64,000 nucleotides of DNA, from the NCBI RefSeq assembly GCF_000330505.1, contig NW_004443720.1, forward strand, positions 84,150 to 148,149, read 5' to 3'. Shown in pieces: positions 10,748 to 23,141 of the stretch. A program made the translations under genes and the position numbers. How positions within the stretch are numbered: the stretch's first letter is position 1; the number at the start of each line of letters is the position of its first letter. This DNA is from Entamoeba invadens IP1 (taxonomy: Eukaryota > Evosea > Mastigamoebida > Endamoebidae). The notes under the pieces were generated by a model that saw only the letters and a list, made by a program, of their open reading frames with translations, made no database searches and was not told the DNA's origin.

Positions 10748-11541
10748 CAGCCAAATGCATTTGGGAGTTCGTCTTTTTTTCGTTCATTCCACTAGATAGT
10801 AAAAAGACTCTTTTTTCTTTCAACCGATTATTATTTTTTTACTAGTAAGTAATTACTATTTTATTATAATTCTAAGATATTTTCATCGTAAGTATCGGAT
10901 TATATTGATTTTCTCTATGAGATAAATTTATTTTTAAATAAGTTTGAATATATTATTGTCTTCTTGTTTTAGGTTTTCTTAAAAAATAAATAAACTCCGT
11001 CACAAAATGACGGAGTTTTTTCTTTTAGGCGGTAAATCTTTTCAGTTAATTACCAAATTAATTAATTATACTTTCAAATCATTGGTAATAAAAAATATCA
11101 AAAACAATTTGTAATTATAGTATACATTAGTTAGTTTTAATTATTGTAATCATAATTGAAACAAGAAGAATATTTTTGTGTTAGTTGTCAAGATTCTTTC
11201 TATATTTAAATATTATATATTTATAATATAATATATAATAAGAAAACGTCCGTTATAGATAGTCAGTAAAAAAAATAGTTATTACTATTTTAAATTTAAT
11301 TATGAACTATAAAAAATTAAATTAATTATTATTTTAATGAAGTAAATAAAGTGTTTGAAATATTTTTTTTTTCTAAACATCATTTTGAAAATGTTTTCAA
11401 AATGTCACTATTCTGTTTTATTTAATTTTTAGTATATCAAATATTATATAAATAATAAAAAAGTGATAAAAACAATTTGATGTTGAACTATTCTATAGTT
11501 CATTTAAACAATAGAAAAGAAGAACTTTGAAAAATAGTGAT
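10748..11541. other. AT-rich intergenic region with one hairpin
   Basis: Divergent promoter region between the SAM-like gene (minus) and the coiled-coil/WD gene (plus). Apart from one perfect hairpin followed by a T run at 10993-11021 I see only low-complexity AT-rich DNA. Confidence 0.6.
10993..11021. other. Perfect 10-bp hairpin followed by T run
   Basis: AACTCCGTCA (10993-11002) and TGACGGAGTT (11008-11017) are exact inverted complements around a CAAAA loop, and T residues follow. The G+C-rich stem stands out from the surrounding AT-rich DNA. It looks like a structured RNA element or a pol III-like stop, or the relic of an inverted-repeat element. Function unknown. Confidence 0.5.
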
Positions 11542-13407
11542 ATGGAAGAAGTACTTTCATTGCTTATCCAGCAACGGAACTTAAATTCACACCATGAAAT
11601 TGCATTAGCGGAAAAAAATTTTGAAAACAAAAAGATCACAGAAGAAAATGAAATGTTAAAGAAAGAGAAGAGTGAAATAGAACAGAAATTACACGAAGAA
11701 ATGACTCAGAAAGAAAATCAAACAAAAGAAATTGAAGACCTTCAAGAGGAAATAAAACAAGTCAAAGAAAAGTTAGTAGAAAGTGAAGAAAAATACATTA
11801 ACGAACAACAGACACTTCAACAAGAAAATGTTATGCCACAAGAAATCGATACATCAGAACAAATTAAAGAAATTGAAAGGCTTCACGCGGAGATTTCCGA
11901 ACTACAAGCCACAATCACGACATACAAAAATAAATTAGCGGAGAAGGATCAAACCATAGAAAATGAGATATCGCGAAGGTGTGACAGTGAAATGAAAAAG
12001 TGGAAGGATACTGTCACTATCAAAAACGAAGTGATATTAAAACAGAACAATGACAAAATAGAGTTGGAACGATTACATAAAGCAGCGTTAAAGGAGATGG
12101 AAGACAAATACAAATTTGAAAAGGAAGAGATGATTACTCAACACCGCACGGAAACAACTAAATTAGAAGAAACTATATCAGTATTAACTAAAACACAAAC
12201 ACAACAAAACATTACAAATAAAAAAATAAAGGACGAACAGAACGCACTCAAGAAACTTGTTTTGCTCTACGAGACGGAAATAAAGAAGTTGGCCATCATC
12301 GAATTGAAAGACAAAAAGGAAATCATGTATGTCAATACTTTAATACCTAAATCGCATCTCCAGGAAACACAACAAAGTGCTTTTGAAGACTCTACAAGTA
12401 TTCCAATCGTACTTCCAAGGTTTTTATCGGCAGTCAATCCATTCAAAGAGTTCACAAGAAAAACCAGTGTAGCGAGCTTTGTGTTATTTAAAGGTGATAT
12501 TGTTATGAGAGACATTCTTGGATTTACTGTACTTAATAGAACAAGAAAAGAACTTACAACACAAATTCCGTACTGCGACAAAGGAAGTTTCGTGACGAGT
12601 TGTTTGTCGAAAGACGGGAAGATGTTATTCTATTGCATGAAGACAGACGAGGGGAATGTATTTCGATTTTTTGATATTGAGAAACGTTCTCTAATAAAGA
12701 TAGAAGGTTCTACAAACACGAATGTGATCAAATGTTGTGCGCTGGATACCACAAAGTACATCTACATGTCTTCAAATAATTATTATATTGTTAATACAGC
12801 ACAAGTTGAAAACACAAGCACAACAACGACGATGGTAAACAACTTAGTGTTCTTAATGACATTGAATGATCGCGTTATTTATGTTGTTAAGAAACTTACG
12901 TCATACACTTTGGTGTTTGCTGATTTGTCGAAGGGACTCAATTCGCCATCTTTATCAATTCCATTAGAAATGGGGGTTGACTTTGACGACTTTTTTGAGT
13001 GCTTTAATGGGTTCTTTGTGAGAGAGAAAAGTGTGATCCATTGTGTGGACTTGAATGAAACGTTTAAAACGAAACAATTGTCAGTAATCAATTCAATTGA
13101 CTTAGACAAGCAAGAAATGTTCAAGAGTTCTGATGTCTTTGCAACATCCAAGAAACATCGAATTTTGTGTGTTGGAGGGACTCGAGGCGATTTGTTGTTC
13201 TGGAACGTTGATTATCAAGAAAAGATGAATATGGTGAAGGTGTTCAATGTCGACCCGTTTGTGTATTTTGCATGTTAGTATTAAATCACAAATAGAATAA
13301 TTGTTAATGGAAAATGTCCAGATGTTGATGACCTATGTTGGGAGGAGAGTGGGGAGTCTGTTTTACTCTCATGTGGATATCAACGGTATTGTTCTATTGA
13401 TCTTTGA
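11542..13407 (+). CDS. Coiled-coil / WD-like propeller protein, candidate ATG16
   Basis: Exon 1 is 11542-13256 and exon 2 is 13296-13407. The 39-nt intron starts GTTTGT and ends AATAG and joins them in frame (608 residues). The frame also reads open upstream to a TTG at 11527, so ATG 11542 is the start. Residues about 5-265 are a charged coiled coil that begins with LLIQQRN and ends with DEQNALKKLVLLYETEIKKL. The remaining 300 residues look like beta-propeller blades, and the recovered exon supplies a final blade (DVDDLCWEESGESVLLSCG). Coiled coil plus WD propeller is the ATG16 arrangement, and both the N-terminal LxxRN and the DExxAL...E..L segment resemble ATG16, which binds ATG5-ATG12 and sites ATG8 lipidation. 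The resemblance is suggestive only; it could be another coiled-coil/WD protein. Confidence 0.65.
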
Positions 13408-13506
13408 TCATTATAATCAATTTTTCTTCATTTATTAGTGTTAATAACATTGAGATGTTATTAAATAGAGTGTAACATAGAATTAAAAGAAATACAATTA
13501 TCCAAG

Positions 13507-16500
13507 TCACTCCTTCACAACATCACAAAGCATGTTGTTCATTTTCGTAGTTCTTTTTTCAATCAAGCCTTCAATTTTATCAAGAGAGACATTGTTGTCT
13601 AAATCTATATGATTTGGACAGTCTTCATTGATTTGAATGACCATCTTACATACAGTCTCGAAATTTGGTCTTGTGAGTGGGTCTTGTATCCAACAAGACT
13701 CAACAAGAGTTTGATAGGCGTTTGGCATTCTGTGATCTATTTCAAGTCTTTTGCCGTTGTAAACATGGTTTTTGATTTCAAATATCGACTTGAGGTCTTT
13801 AAAGGGCTCTTCTTGATAAAACAATTCCCATGCTGTTATTCCATATGAATAGACATCACCAGCAAAAGTGTATTCGTCTCGGGTTGTTTCTGGTGCCGCA
13901 TAAATTGGTGTTCCAAGTCCTTTTTCTTCTCCCTTTTTCATCGACTTTTTTGTGAATCGTGACGTACCAAAATCAGTGATCTTGATTGAACAAGCACTGT
14001 TTGGATCAAGCGAGTTGACAAGCAAATTGTCTGGCTTTAAGTCCAGGTGCATGATACGGTTCTCATGTAAAAATTCCATCCCTCTTGCAGTGTCAAACAA
14101 CATTCGCACTTTTAACTTGTAAGGAAGTACAACGTAGTCCTCTTTTTCCTTTCGCAAATACTCTCCCAAAGAACCAAGAACAAAGAACTGGATCACCATA
14201 GACACTTGTGGAATGTAAGTTACAGACCCCATGTAATTTGCAATGAATGGATTTCTTAATTTGCTCATCATTTCACACTCTTGGATAACATTTTTCTTCA
14301 ATTCGGTTACTTCATCCAATTCCAAATTTTCCCACCTGAACTGCTTGATTGCGACTGGTACACTTCTGTAGTTACCAATGAAAACTCTTCCGTTGGCTCC
14401 TTCAGCAATTGGATATTCGGACATATTCAATTCATCCAAATCAATATGTGTCGAACTGGCAGCATCGTTTTAATTGTGATATTGTTGTGCAACCGCCTCT
14501 TCACGTTTTTAACCAAAGATGTCATCTTTTTCTCATCATCACTTGTCCATTGTTCAAAATTTTTATTTTTCAAATGAGATGAGGTGGCCAAAAGTGTCTT
14601 CTTTGAGTAACTAAACCACACAGTATATGGCATTTTTAAGTCTCTGATTCTTGTTGTACAATACAGAGTCATATAACACGTGATAATTTTATTTGCTCTG
14701 GGTGACAAGATCATCACTTGAGGATCGAAATAGAACGTGTATTTTGGCGATTGTGGAACGTGGAAGATAATCATCATATATTTGTTTTTACTGAAATTCT
14801 TCACTTCAATCTTCTCATAACGGGTGTCGTTGATATTTGTTGCACTTGTTTTGTTTCCAAAGTCGAGATTGACTGGGTCGATAAAGTATCTATTTTCCTT
14901 ACTTGGTGGAGTTCTTGAAGATCCAGAAATGTAGAAATGATAGAGAGGTTGTTGTGTTTTATAAATATTAAAATCCACCTTTACATAACGCATTGCAAAG
15001 ATCAAGATTAGACTAACCAAACCAATGATTATTACAAGTCCAACAATACTTCCCACCACAATACCAACTATTCCAACTGTTTCTATTGTAACCTTTATAC
15101 AAGAAGTTGGATTGTTTGGATCAGTCTTAAATCCTTCAAAACATCGACAATATTTGTCGCAATTTGTTCCATTGTCACATTCCTCAGTCCGCATATAGAC
15201 ATCATTCGAGTCATACAATTTATCAATCATACCATTTCCACACACTTTAGCTTTACATTTTTTCTCACTTGTTGGCTCAAAACCACCTTTCACGAAACAT
15301 TGGCAGTTTTGGAGACATGCTTCTGTCCCCGCTATACACTCATCATCTGCAGCAGCTCCTCCACTCAAACATTCATCTGAAATACAAAAGTGGTTCTTTT
15401 GTGTCATTCCTGTTCTACAATGGCAATATTGATCACATCCAAGCGCTCCAAAATAACACAAAGAAGTGTTATCAATTTGCCATACTCTATTGTAGTAACA
15501 CAGAAGGTGACAATCGTCTCCTCCATATTTAGGGCTACAAATACATTTTTTTTCTGTCCAAGAACATTTCCCTCTTCCCTCTGATTCTCCACAATTATCA
15601 GGACAAATTGCGTACATCTCAATTTCGGTGTCGTAGTCTTGGTCTTCTGTTATTACTGTTAACATTCTTTTGACACCTTTTTTATCATCAAATTTTACAG
15701 AAATACCCAAATTATCGTGTTCATTCATAATTCCTATTTTATTACCATTCCATAAACCCCCACACTTTACACTTTCAACACCTTCAGAAGTTTTTTCAAT
15801 GAAAAATTCTGTGATGTATTGCATTTTATTTGACTTTGTCCCATCAAAAACTAGATAATAATTACCAATATACTCGATTGAGAAAACAAGACACTTAAAT
15901 AACTTATGTGGAATGCAAACAGGAAATCCAAAGTATCCTTGTGCTTGTAAAGGGAAGTTCAAAATCATCGGAGTTCCAATATTGTTAATCAAATTATCTG
16001 TTATATTCTGATTAATGTTAATAAAAGGATCAAGAATTTTACCAGAAGTACCAGAAACAGACAAATTTAATTTCACATCACATAATTGTGTTACTGAAAT
16101 ATAAATGTAGTACTTATATTTTCTTTCTGGTTCTTCAATATACGGGCTGATTTTTGGTATTCTTACTTCTCTTCCTATATATGAAGAATTTAATGAAGAG
16201 TGGGAGAGACACTTAAGGTTGGTGAAATCCCTTTGTGAATTTGTTATATCAACGTTCAAATCATTTCCACACTCTCCAAGTTTGTATATTGAAACAACCA
16301 ATTGGTCGTATTCAAGTTGAGACATGTTAACTGAAAACCATCTACCAAATGTGAATTTCTGTCGACTTCTACAGAATGAAAAATCGACAAGACTCTCATT
16401 GTTTAATACAAATTCAATTGGAGTTTCAAAAGAAATATCTGTGATGTACTTATCCTCTGGAAGCACATTCTTTGTCTTTATTCTCTTATTTGTTTCCATG

Positions 16501-16709
16501 CATTGATTTTGGTTCTGTATAAAAATTGGCTTTGACAAGTTGGAAAGGTCAGTAAATAAACAATGAAGACAAGTGTTGTCATTATCATACTCTGGAGCAC
16601 ACTGCTCTTTGCATGTATAGTCTGCAATGCACTCTGAGCATCCAGGAGCACACATAAATTCACTTCCAAAAGTTACACTAAGAAGTAAAAGTAATGTTGA
16701 AATAATCAT
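13507..16709 (-). CDS. Transmembrane receptor kinase (TMK family), 2-nt frame break
   Basis: Ectodomain frame: ATG 16709 to a stop at 14427. Kinase frame: to the stop at 13507. The first has a signal peptide (MIISTLLLLLSVTFG), a Cys-rich ectodomain with CXXC and EGF-like spacing, one membrane helix (about residue 555, VGIVVGSIVGLVIIIGLVSL) and a juxtamembrane beta-like region. The second holds a complete kinase: EGANGRVF, VAIK, HLDLKPDN, DFG, APE. HLD replaces HRD, so it is a non-RD kinase. The two frames overlap around 14427-14440. Removing one AT of the ATAT at about 14432-14436 would restore a single frame through the expected juxtamembrane stretch ending IDLDELNM. No intron signals are present there. 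Either a sequencing or assembly error or a recent pseudogene. TMKs form a large surface-receptor family in Entamoeba. Confidence 0.85.
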
Positions 16710-18960
16710 TTGAATTATTTGATACAGCAATCCTTAAATCCATGAATAGCGTTTTGAATTGTTAAAGTTTAAAGGTTATTATGGTTCGTTTTTAATATTG
16801 GTTAAGAAATTGGGTAATCATTCACGCTAGCATTCATTTAAAATAGGTACAAAATGAATATAAATATCAATAGGCATTTATTTATAACATGTTAATAATA
16901 TCAAAGTATTTTAAATTAAATTTGGGTATTTTGGTTATTAAAACATAAAATTGCTTGATTCAGTCATTTGTAATTTTAGAATAAATACTTTTTGTACTCA
17001 TGGTTTCTAAAGCTAAAGCCCCCGTTTTGTGGCAATGAAAAAGATTCAAAGAATGTTTAGTAGAGAAAATGAAAAGTAATAAAGTTGTAAAAAAAACGAA
17101 TTATTTGGGTTATTTTTTTAAACCAAGAATAAATCCTTGCCATGAAAAAAAGACTTTCAAAAACCAACATAAACGGGAACCACCGACAACCATTTCGCAA
17201 TATATATATAGAAATATATCAAAAATTCCATGTTTTTTTAGAAACCCTAATCAAAATTGAAAATCAAAATTCTTTATTTTATTATTCTTTTTTATAACCA
17301 TTCTAGTATCAATCAAACTGGCGTTTGACCACTTTAATCATTTTTTACACGTTTTAACTGCAAAATAAAAAGTTGCTGGCAGTTGTAATTTGGAATTGTC
17401 TAAAATAAAACTGAATAAATGTACGAAAATACACAAGTGTGTTGATTAACAAGATCTTTTAATTTGCTGGAGTATAAAGGGTTCATAAAATTACATTTAA
17501 AACACGGATTATAGAAATAATAAATAGAAAACTGGAAATAAAAAACACAAAATCCATTTACAAACTGCAATTTTATTCTATAGACACAATTATAAAAAAT
17601 GAAGACTTTTTTAAACAAGAAGAGTAACTTCGATTCTTAAATATAATTATTTGAAAATGGTTTACTGGCCTAATTGTTTAATATCTTCTGTATACAGTCA
17701 GTCTTTCAAAGTTATCTGGTAATTTTTGAGCACAATAAATGGGATATTTAGGGAAACTATTGTAAAAGATCCATTGCACTGATTCAATTATTTCACGTTT
17801 CACTAAATGCCCGTTTTTTACATATAAAAAAAGCTATTTATTGTACTCTATTTAAGCACATAGTGGTTGTATGGTGTATTAATGAACTTCATTTTTTATC
17901 CAAGTTATATATCAAAACCATTTAATTGTCGAATTGACGTGTGACTCAACAAGATTAAACACAGAAATAATAACAAAGATGTTATATTGGTTGCATTGAT
18001 AATTATTTTTCTATGTTTTTATTGTTTCTGTCCGATATATAATTAACACTTATTTAGAATTCAAAAGTTTTAATTATCATATATCAACTTTAATGAATTA
18101 TTGTCAAAACAATAACAAGAATTATCATTATCTAAAAATGATTAATTGGTTATATCAAAATAATGAACCATAAAACTACACATTTTTAATTTTATTAAAA
18201 AAAAATTTAACAAAAATATTAATATATTTAATTAAATATAATAGTTATATTTAATTAAAAAATATATTGGTTTTAAAGTTGACTTTTTTAAATTCTTACT
18301 AAATTAATGTATTATAAATTATAGCATTGTTATTATTGTTATAAATTATAATAAAAGTTTTATTATAAAACTCAAAAAATTAATTAATTTTCTTATTATT
18401 TATTATAATTCTTGAAACCTATATTTACTACCTTGGTTTTTTGAAGCAAGTCCACTATTTAACGACCACAAATGCTTCCCTGTGTCACCCACTTTTTTTA
18501 CTGAGTAAAAACAATCCCATAAGGGGAAATGTTCCTTGGACACTAAAAAAAATTTCAAATTTCAATTATGAGAGAAATAATTCATAAACAGATTGCTTGT
18601 TTATTCCCAAGCTATCTTTTCAATGATCAATGACACTTGGTGTGTCTTATTTAAGGTGACTCTACGGTATTTTTTTAAAATAAAGAACGAGACCAAATGC
18701 CTACTTCATTTTCGATTTACTATAGTTTTAATTTAAATATTATTCTATATTAAAATAATCTTTATTATTAGACATAATAATCAATATAGCTTTTATAGTT
18801 TTAATTAATTTTTAATTTTTTATACTATTCCTCTAAATATTTTAATGAAAAAACTAAAAAATTATAACATTTTTTTTCTTTTTTTCCATTCAAATCCACA
18901 AAAATGTTTTTTATAAAAATAAATTTTTATTTTTTCCATTGTTTTCAACTCGAAAAAGAG
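16710..18960. other. Long AT-rich intergenic region
   Basis: Divergent upstream region of the TMK gene and flippase 2, about 2.2 kb. It contains one copy of the inverted-repeat element family (17696 to about 17865). Otherwise I see only AT-rich sequence with no supported ORF. Bases 18430-18700 are less AT-rich but show no recognisable gene. Confidence 0.55.
17696..17865 (+). mobile_element. Inverted-repeat element, copy A (degraded right end)
   Basis: Starts AGTCAGTCTTTCAAAG and aligns along its length with copies at 34867-35076 and 62638-62816. Shared blocks include TTATCTGGTA, GGGATATTTAGGGAAAC, TTTCACGTTTCACTAAATG and AAAGCTATTT. The right terminal repeat is not recognisable, so the end is approximate. 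Non-coding and short, so a MITE-like non-autonomous element. Confidence 0.7.
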
Positions 18961-21900
18961 ATGGAAGAAATTGAGCTTCAACAAAACGATTCCATTTTGG
19001 AAGAGCTTTCATACACACGTGAACTCCACGTCTCCATTTTGGCCAAAACGAAGCAACACACAAAAACGAATTTTATTTCCACGAAAAAGTACAACTTTTT
19101 CTCACTTTTTCCCAAAATCATCGTTGAGCATTTTTATCGTCTTACTTTTGTATACTTCATTTTTATATCTATTTTGTGCTTCATCCCCTCTTTAGAACGG
19201 GGCAGAGAGACGATGACGAGTGTCTGTGCGCCTTTAGTTTTTCTTATTATACTTTCACTATTGAGAGATTTCTTCGAGCAATTAGTTTGTTATTTAAAAG
19301 TGTTTATTACAACAATGTAATCTTCTGATCATTTTATTAATCAAAATAGTAAATTTTATTAATAATTTATTATAATTACTAATACGTAGAAACAATACAA
19401 AGACGACGTGTTTGAAAATTCAAAAAAAGCAAAAATCTTGACTGAGAACGGGACAAGGTTGGTGGAATGGCAGAGCATTAAAGAAGGGAATATCATAGAA
19501 ATTTCTGAAAATGAGATGATGCCATGCGACTGTGTCATACTCGACAAAACAAACGTCTCATTTGAAACTTCACAAATTAACGGAGAGACTTTTTTAAAGG
19601 CAAAGAAAGGAATTTCGTTCCTCCAAGGAATTAAAGAAGATGAAATGAAGAGAGTTGAGTGTTCAATCTTTGTCAACAACCCTACTATTCCCTTTGAAGA
19701 CTTCTCTGGAAAAGCCGTTTTGAATGAACAAACACAACAACTTTCAATTGAAAATTTTGTATGTCGTGGGTGTGTAATGAGATCTTCGGGTACTATTTTA
19801 GTACTTGCAACGTATATTGGCAAAGAGACGAAGCAGAAATTAAACTCGAATAGGCATGATTTGAAGTGGAGTTATATTATCAAAATGACCAATTTTTACT
19901 CAATCGCTTTATTCTTTATCAACTTGCTTATGGCTCTTGTAAACACTTTTCTATACAAACCATATGCAAATAACCAACCATGGTATATCGAATTTCAACG
20001 CCATAATGGAGCAGTGAAGTTTTTCTCCGAAGTTATTGAGTCCAATAACATCATTCCAATTTCATTGTTTGTGACAATGGAAATAGTTAGAGTTGTACAA
20101 ACATGGTACATCAACCATGATGGAGATATGGCAACATTAAATGATACTTCAATTGCGATGAACTCGTGTTTGAACGAAGAACTGGGAAGAGTAAACTACA
20201 TTTTAACCGACAAGACTGGGACAATGACACAGAATCATATGACTTTGAAAAAGTTCAGTATTAGTGGGAAGATCTATGGAAATCCCGATGATGAAAGTGA
20301 CGGGCTTTCGTCTGATATGGACGAACACAAAGATGCCACTAAAACTGAAGCTCTTTCAAGTTCGGAAGGAAATGAAATAACACCAAATATAGTCGAATTT
20401 GACGCCAAAAAAGTCATTGACGATTATAATAACAACATGAAGAGGAGAATTGTTATAACGGAATTCTTTAAGACGTTAACAATATGTCAGTCTGTCGATA
20501 TAAGAAGAGAAGGAGAGGATTTGAATTACTTCTCGTCAAGGAGTGATGAAGTTGCATTGGTTGCGGTGAGTAAAGAGTGTGGGTTTGAATTGTTTGAGAA
20601 GACTGCAGAGAGTGTTTCTATCAGTATTTTTGACGAACAAAAGACTTATCGAATACTCAAACAATTTCCATTCACACCCGAAAGGAGACGAATGAGTGTC
20701 ATCATCTACGATGGCAATGAAATTACGATGTACTCAAAAGGGTCTGAGGAGATGATGAGTGAGAGGGTTAAAGAGATGGCAATAAGCAGAAAATTGATTG
20801 AGCAGAATGACCAATTCAACAAAGAGGGTTATCGTACCTTACTCATATGTTCAAAGAAAATAGACAAAGAGTATTACATCAATTGGCTTGAGAATGGAGA
20901 GAACGAAGACGACATCGAACGCGATTTGATTTTGATTGGAGTCACTGCTGTTGAAGACAAAATGCAAGAGGGTGTTCGTGAAAGCGTCTTAAAACTGAAA
21001 GAGGCCGGGATTAAAGTATGGATGGTGACTGGGGATCACAGAGAAATATCCAAAGATATTGGATACTCTTCTGGCATTTTGGAAAGAGGGTTGGTCACTT
21101 CGAACATCGTCAAACGAACGAAAGAGGAGTTAAATGAACAACTTAAAAAGGACTACGAAATGTGGAAGAGGAAAAAAGTGAACATCAATTTGGTGATGGA
21201 TGGAGAGAGTCTTGAGAGTGCCGTAGAGGAAGAGAATTGTAAATTATTCACAAAGATCTTGGGGTTGAGTCGTGGGTGTGTCTTCTGTCGATGCACCCCC
21301 AAACAAAAGGAGAAGTTGGCGAGTTTTGTGAATAAAAGCAAGGGGAGTTGCTCGTTGGCCATAGGTGATTCTCTTAATGATGTTTCAATGATCAACAAAG
21401 CGAAAATTGGTATTGGTATTTCGACGGGACAAGATATGTCAGCGGCGCATACAGCAGACTATTCAATACCGGCTTTTCGATTTTTGGTGAAGTTGTTGTT
21501 AGTGCATGGAAGGTACTTTTATCGCCAAAATTCTGTTGTGTATTTCTACTCGTTATACAAAAATTTCATTGTTGTGGCCACATCATTTTTGTACAATCTA
21601 TTCTGTAAAAGTAGTCAAATCGATACTATCGAGCGGTCGTGTTACACTTCTTACAACATATTATTTACGTCAATACCGATTTTTATCTTTGGAATTGCAG
21701 ATAGAGACATTCCACCGTATGTTTTATACACCAACCCAAAGTTATATAAAAACAGAGAATATTACTCCCCATTAAATGCATTGTTCTGGTTACTTGATGG
21801 ACTTGTTGCGTCGATTGGAATATTTTTCATATCTTATGTTGCGTCGTACACAAACTCTGTTCTTCCAAATGGGAAAGTTATTGATTTGAATGGGTTCTCT

Positions 21901-22469
21901 TTCACAATTTTTGTCTCGATCTTGTTGGTGACGAATTTGAAAATAGTGACAATCATCAAGCGTTACACATGGTTCCATTTTGGGAGCTTACTCTTCACAT
22001 TCTTAGTTATCATTTTATATTTATTCATACAACAAGCAATACTTTACACAGATTGGATGTGGTACAACATCTTCGTGGAAATGCTCCAGACGCCGTACTT
22101 CTACTTACTTGTTATTTTAATTACATTCTTACTCACTGCGAAAGACCTTTTGTGGAAACAGTTTGTTCTTATTATATACCAACAATAATACTATTACTAT
22201 GATTTAATAATATAATACATATTATTATTGTAAATATATCAATTGGGTAACACCATAGCTTTAAGAAGTCTATTCTTCCAGACGCAAAACACATTGCGGA
22301 AGAGGTTGGAGTGAAAGAGAAGAACAAGACGTACAATAGCATCAAAAGTATCAAAGAGCGGGACATGTTCTTCAATACAACGTGGCACTTACCCAAACAT
22401 CAACACAACGATTTGGACTATTCTGACAGTTCAAGCAGCCTCGATGAAGAGAAACCGATTATTAATTAG
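18961..22469 (+). CDS. Divergent P4-type ATPase, 3 exons
   Basis: Exons 18961-19284, 19390-22160 and 22259-22469 join to 1101 residues. Both introns start GTTTGT and end TAG. The third exon adds 70 residues beginning HFKKSILPDA, the usual P4 tail after the last helix. A second ATG in frame at 18904 would add 19 residues from UTR-like sequence, so I prefer 18961. Kept: DKTGTMTQN (Asp about 382) and PISL in TM4. Altered: actuator loop NGET instead of DGET, SRSDEVAL instead of SPDEAAL, TGDHRE instead of TGDKxET, and hinge GDSLNDV instead of GDGxNDV. It should still be phosphorylated, but kinetics or substrate may differ from flippase 1. The gene converges on the SPC2 gene 82 nt away. Confidence 0.93.
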
Positions 22470-22551
22470 TACAGCGTATTGCTTCACTTTATGAGCGTGA
22501 CTTGTTTAATAGTAAACAATAGAGTAGATAACTATAAATCAATAGTAAAAT

Positions 22552-23055
22552 TCAATTCACCAACTTTTGAATGTAAGCGCCGTACAAATCGAACAAGAGC
22601 TTCCCCTCCTCGTTGAAAACCTTGTTCACCTCGAAGCTCACCTCACTTTTCTTTCCATCAGCGACTTTTGTGATAACAAACAAGGGCGAGTATTTAGCCA
22701 TTTCCGAATAAAACGCCATTGACGGTTTCTTGTCCTTTGGGAGTGTTTGTGCCACGAATCCCTTGTGTTTGTACCACATAATGTATGTCAAGTATCCGTC
22801 GACCACGATGTATATGACGATAATGGCGAAGATGTGCCAATAACTTTGTGGCCAGGGTATTGGGTAATACCAAGCCAAAGCGCCAAGAATGGAACATATG
22901 AAACTACACACGATGACAGTGTTTGAGTACCAAAAGTCGAGAGAGAATTTGTAGTCGGTCTTCAAAATCTCCTCGAGGCCAAGGTCCAAAATTTTCTTGA
23001 GCTCGACGGGGTTATACATTGCGACTTTTGGCACGACGAACTTGTCTGTGGACAT
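22552..23055 (-). CDS. Signal peptidase complex subunit 2 (SPC25-like)
   Basis: A 167-residue protein. ATG 23055 is the start; the frame is open to a TTG upstream at 23079. Two adjacent membrane helices lie at about 48-70 and 78-97, separated by a short loop, with both ends cytosolic as in SPCS2. The region YNPVELKKILDL precedes the first helix, and a beta-rich C-terminus ends near FDLYGAYIQ. SPC2 is a non-catalytic subunit of the ER signal peptidase complex and aids contact with the translocon. The start lies 86 nt downstream of the end of the MIT-domain gene on the same strand. Confidence 0.85.
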   Translation of the reverse strand: MSTDKFVVPKVAMYNPVELKKILDLGLEEILKTDYKFSLDFWYSNTVIVCSFICSILGALAWYYPIPWPQSYWHIFAIIVIYIVVDGYLTYIMWYKHKGFVAQTLPKDKKPSMAFYSEMAKYSPLFVITKVADGKKSEVSFEVNKVFNEEGKLLFDLYGAYIQKLVN

Positions 23056-23141
23056 TTTGTTTTGAATTTTGAGATTCAATTTTTTATAAGCACAAGAAAA
23101 TGATATAAATAGAACACATAGAGAAGTGAATAATTTGTTAT

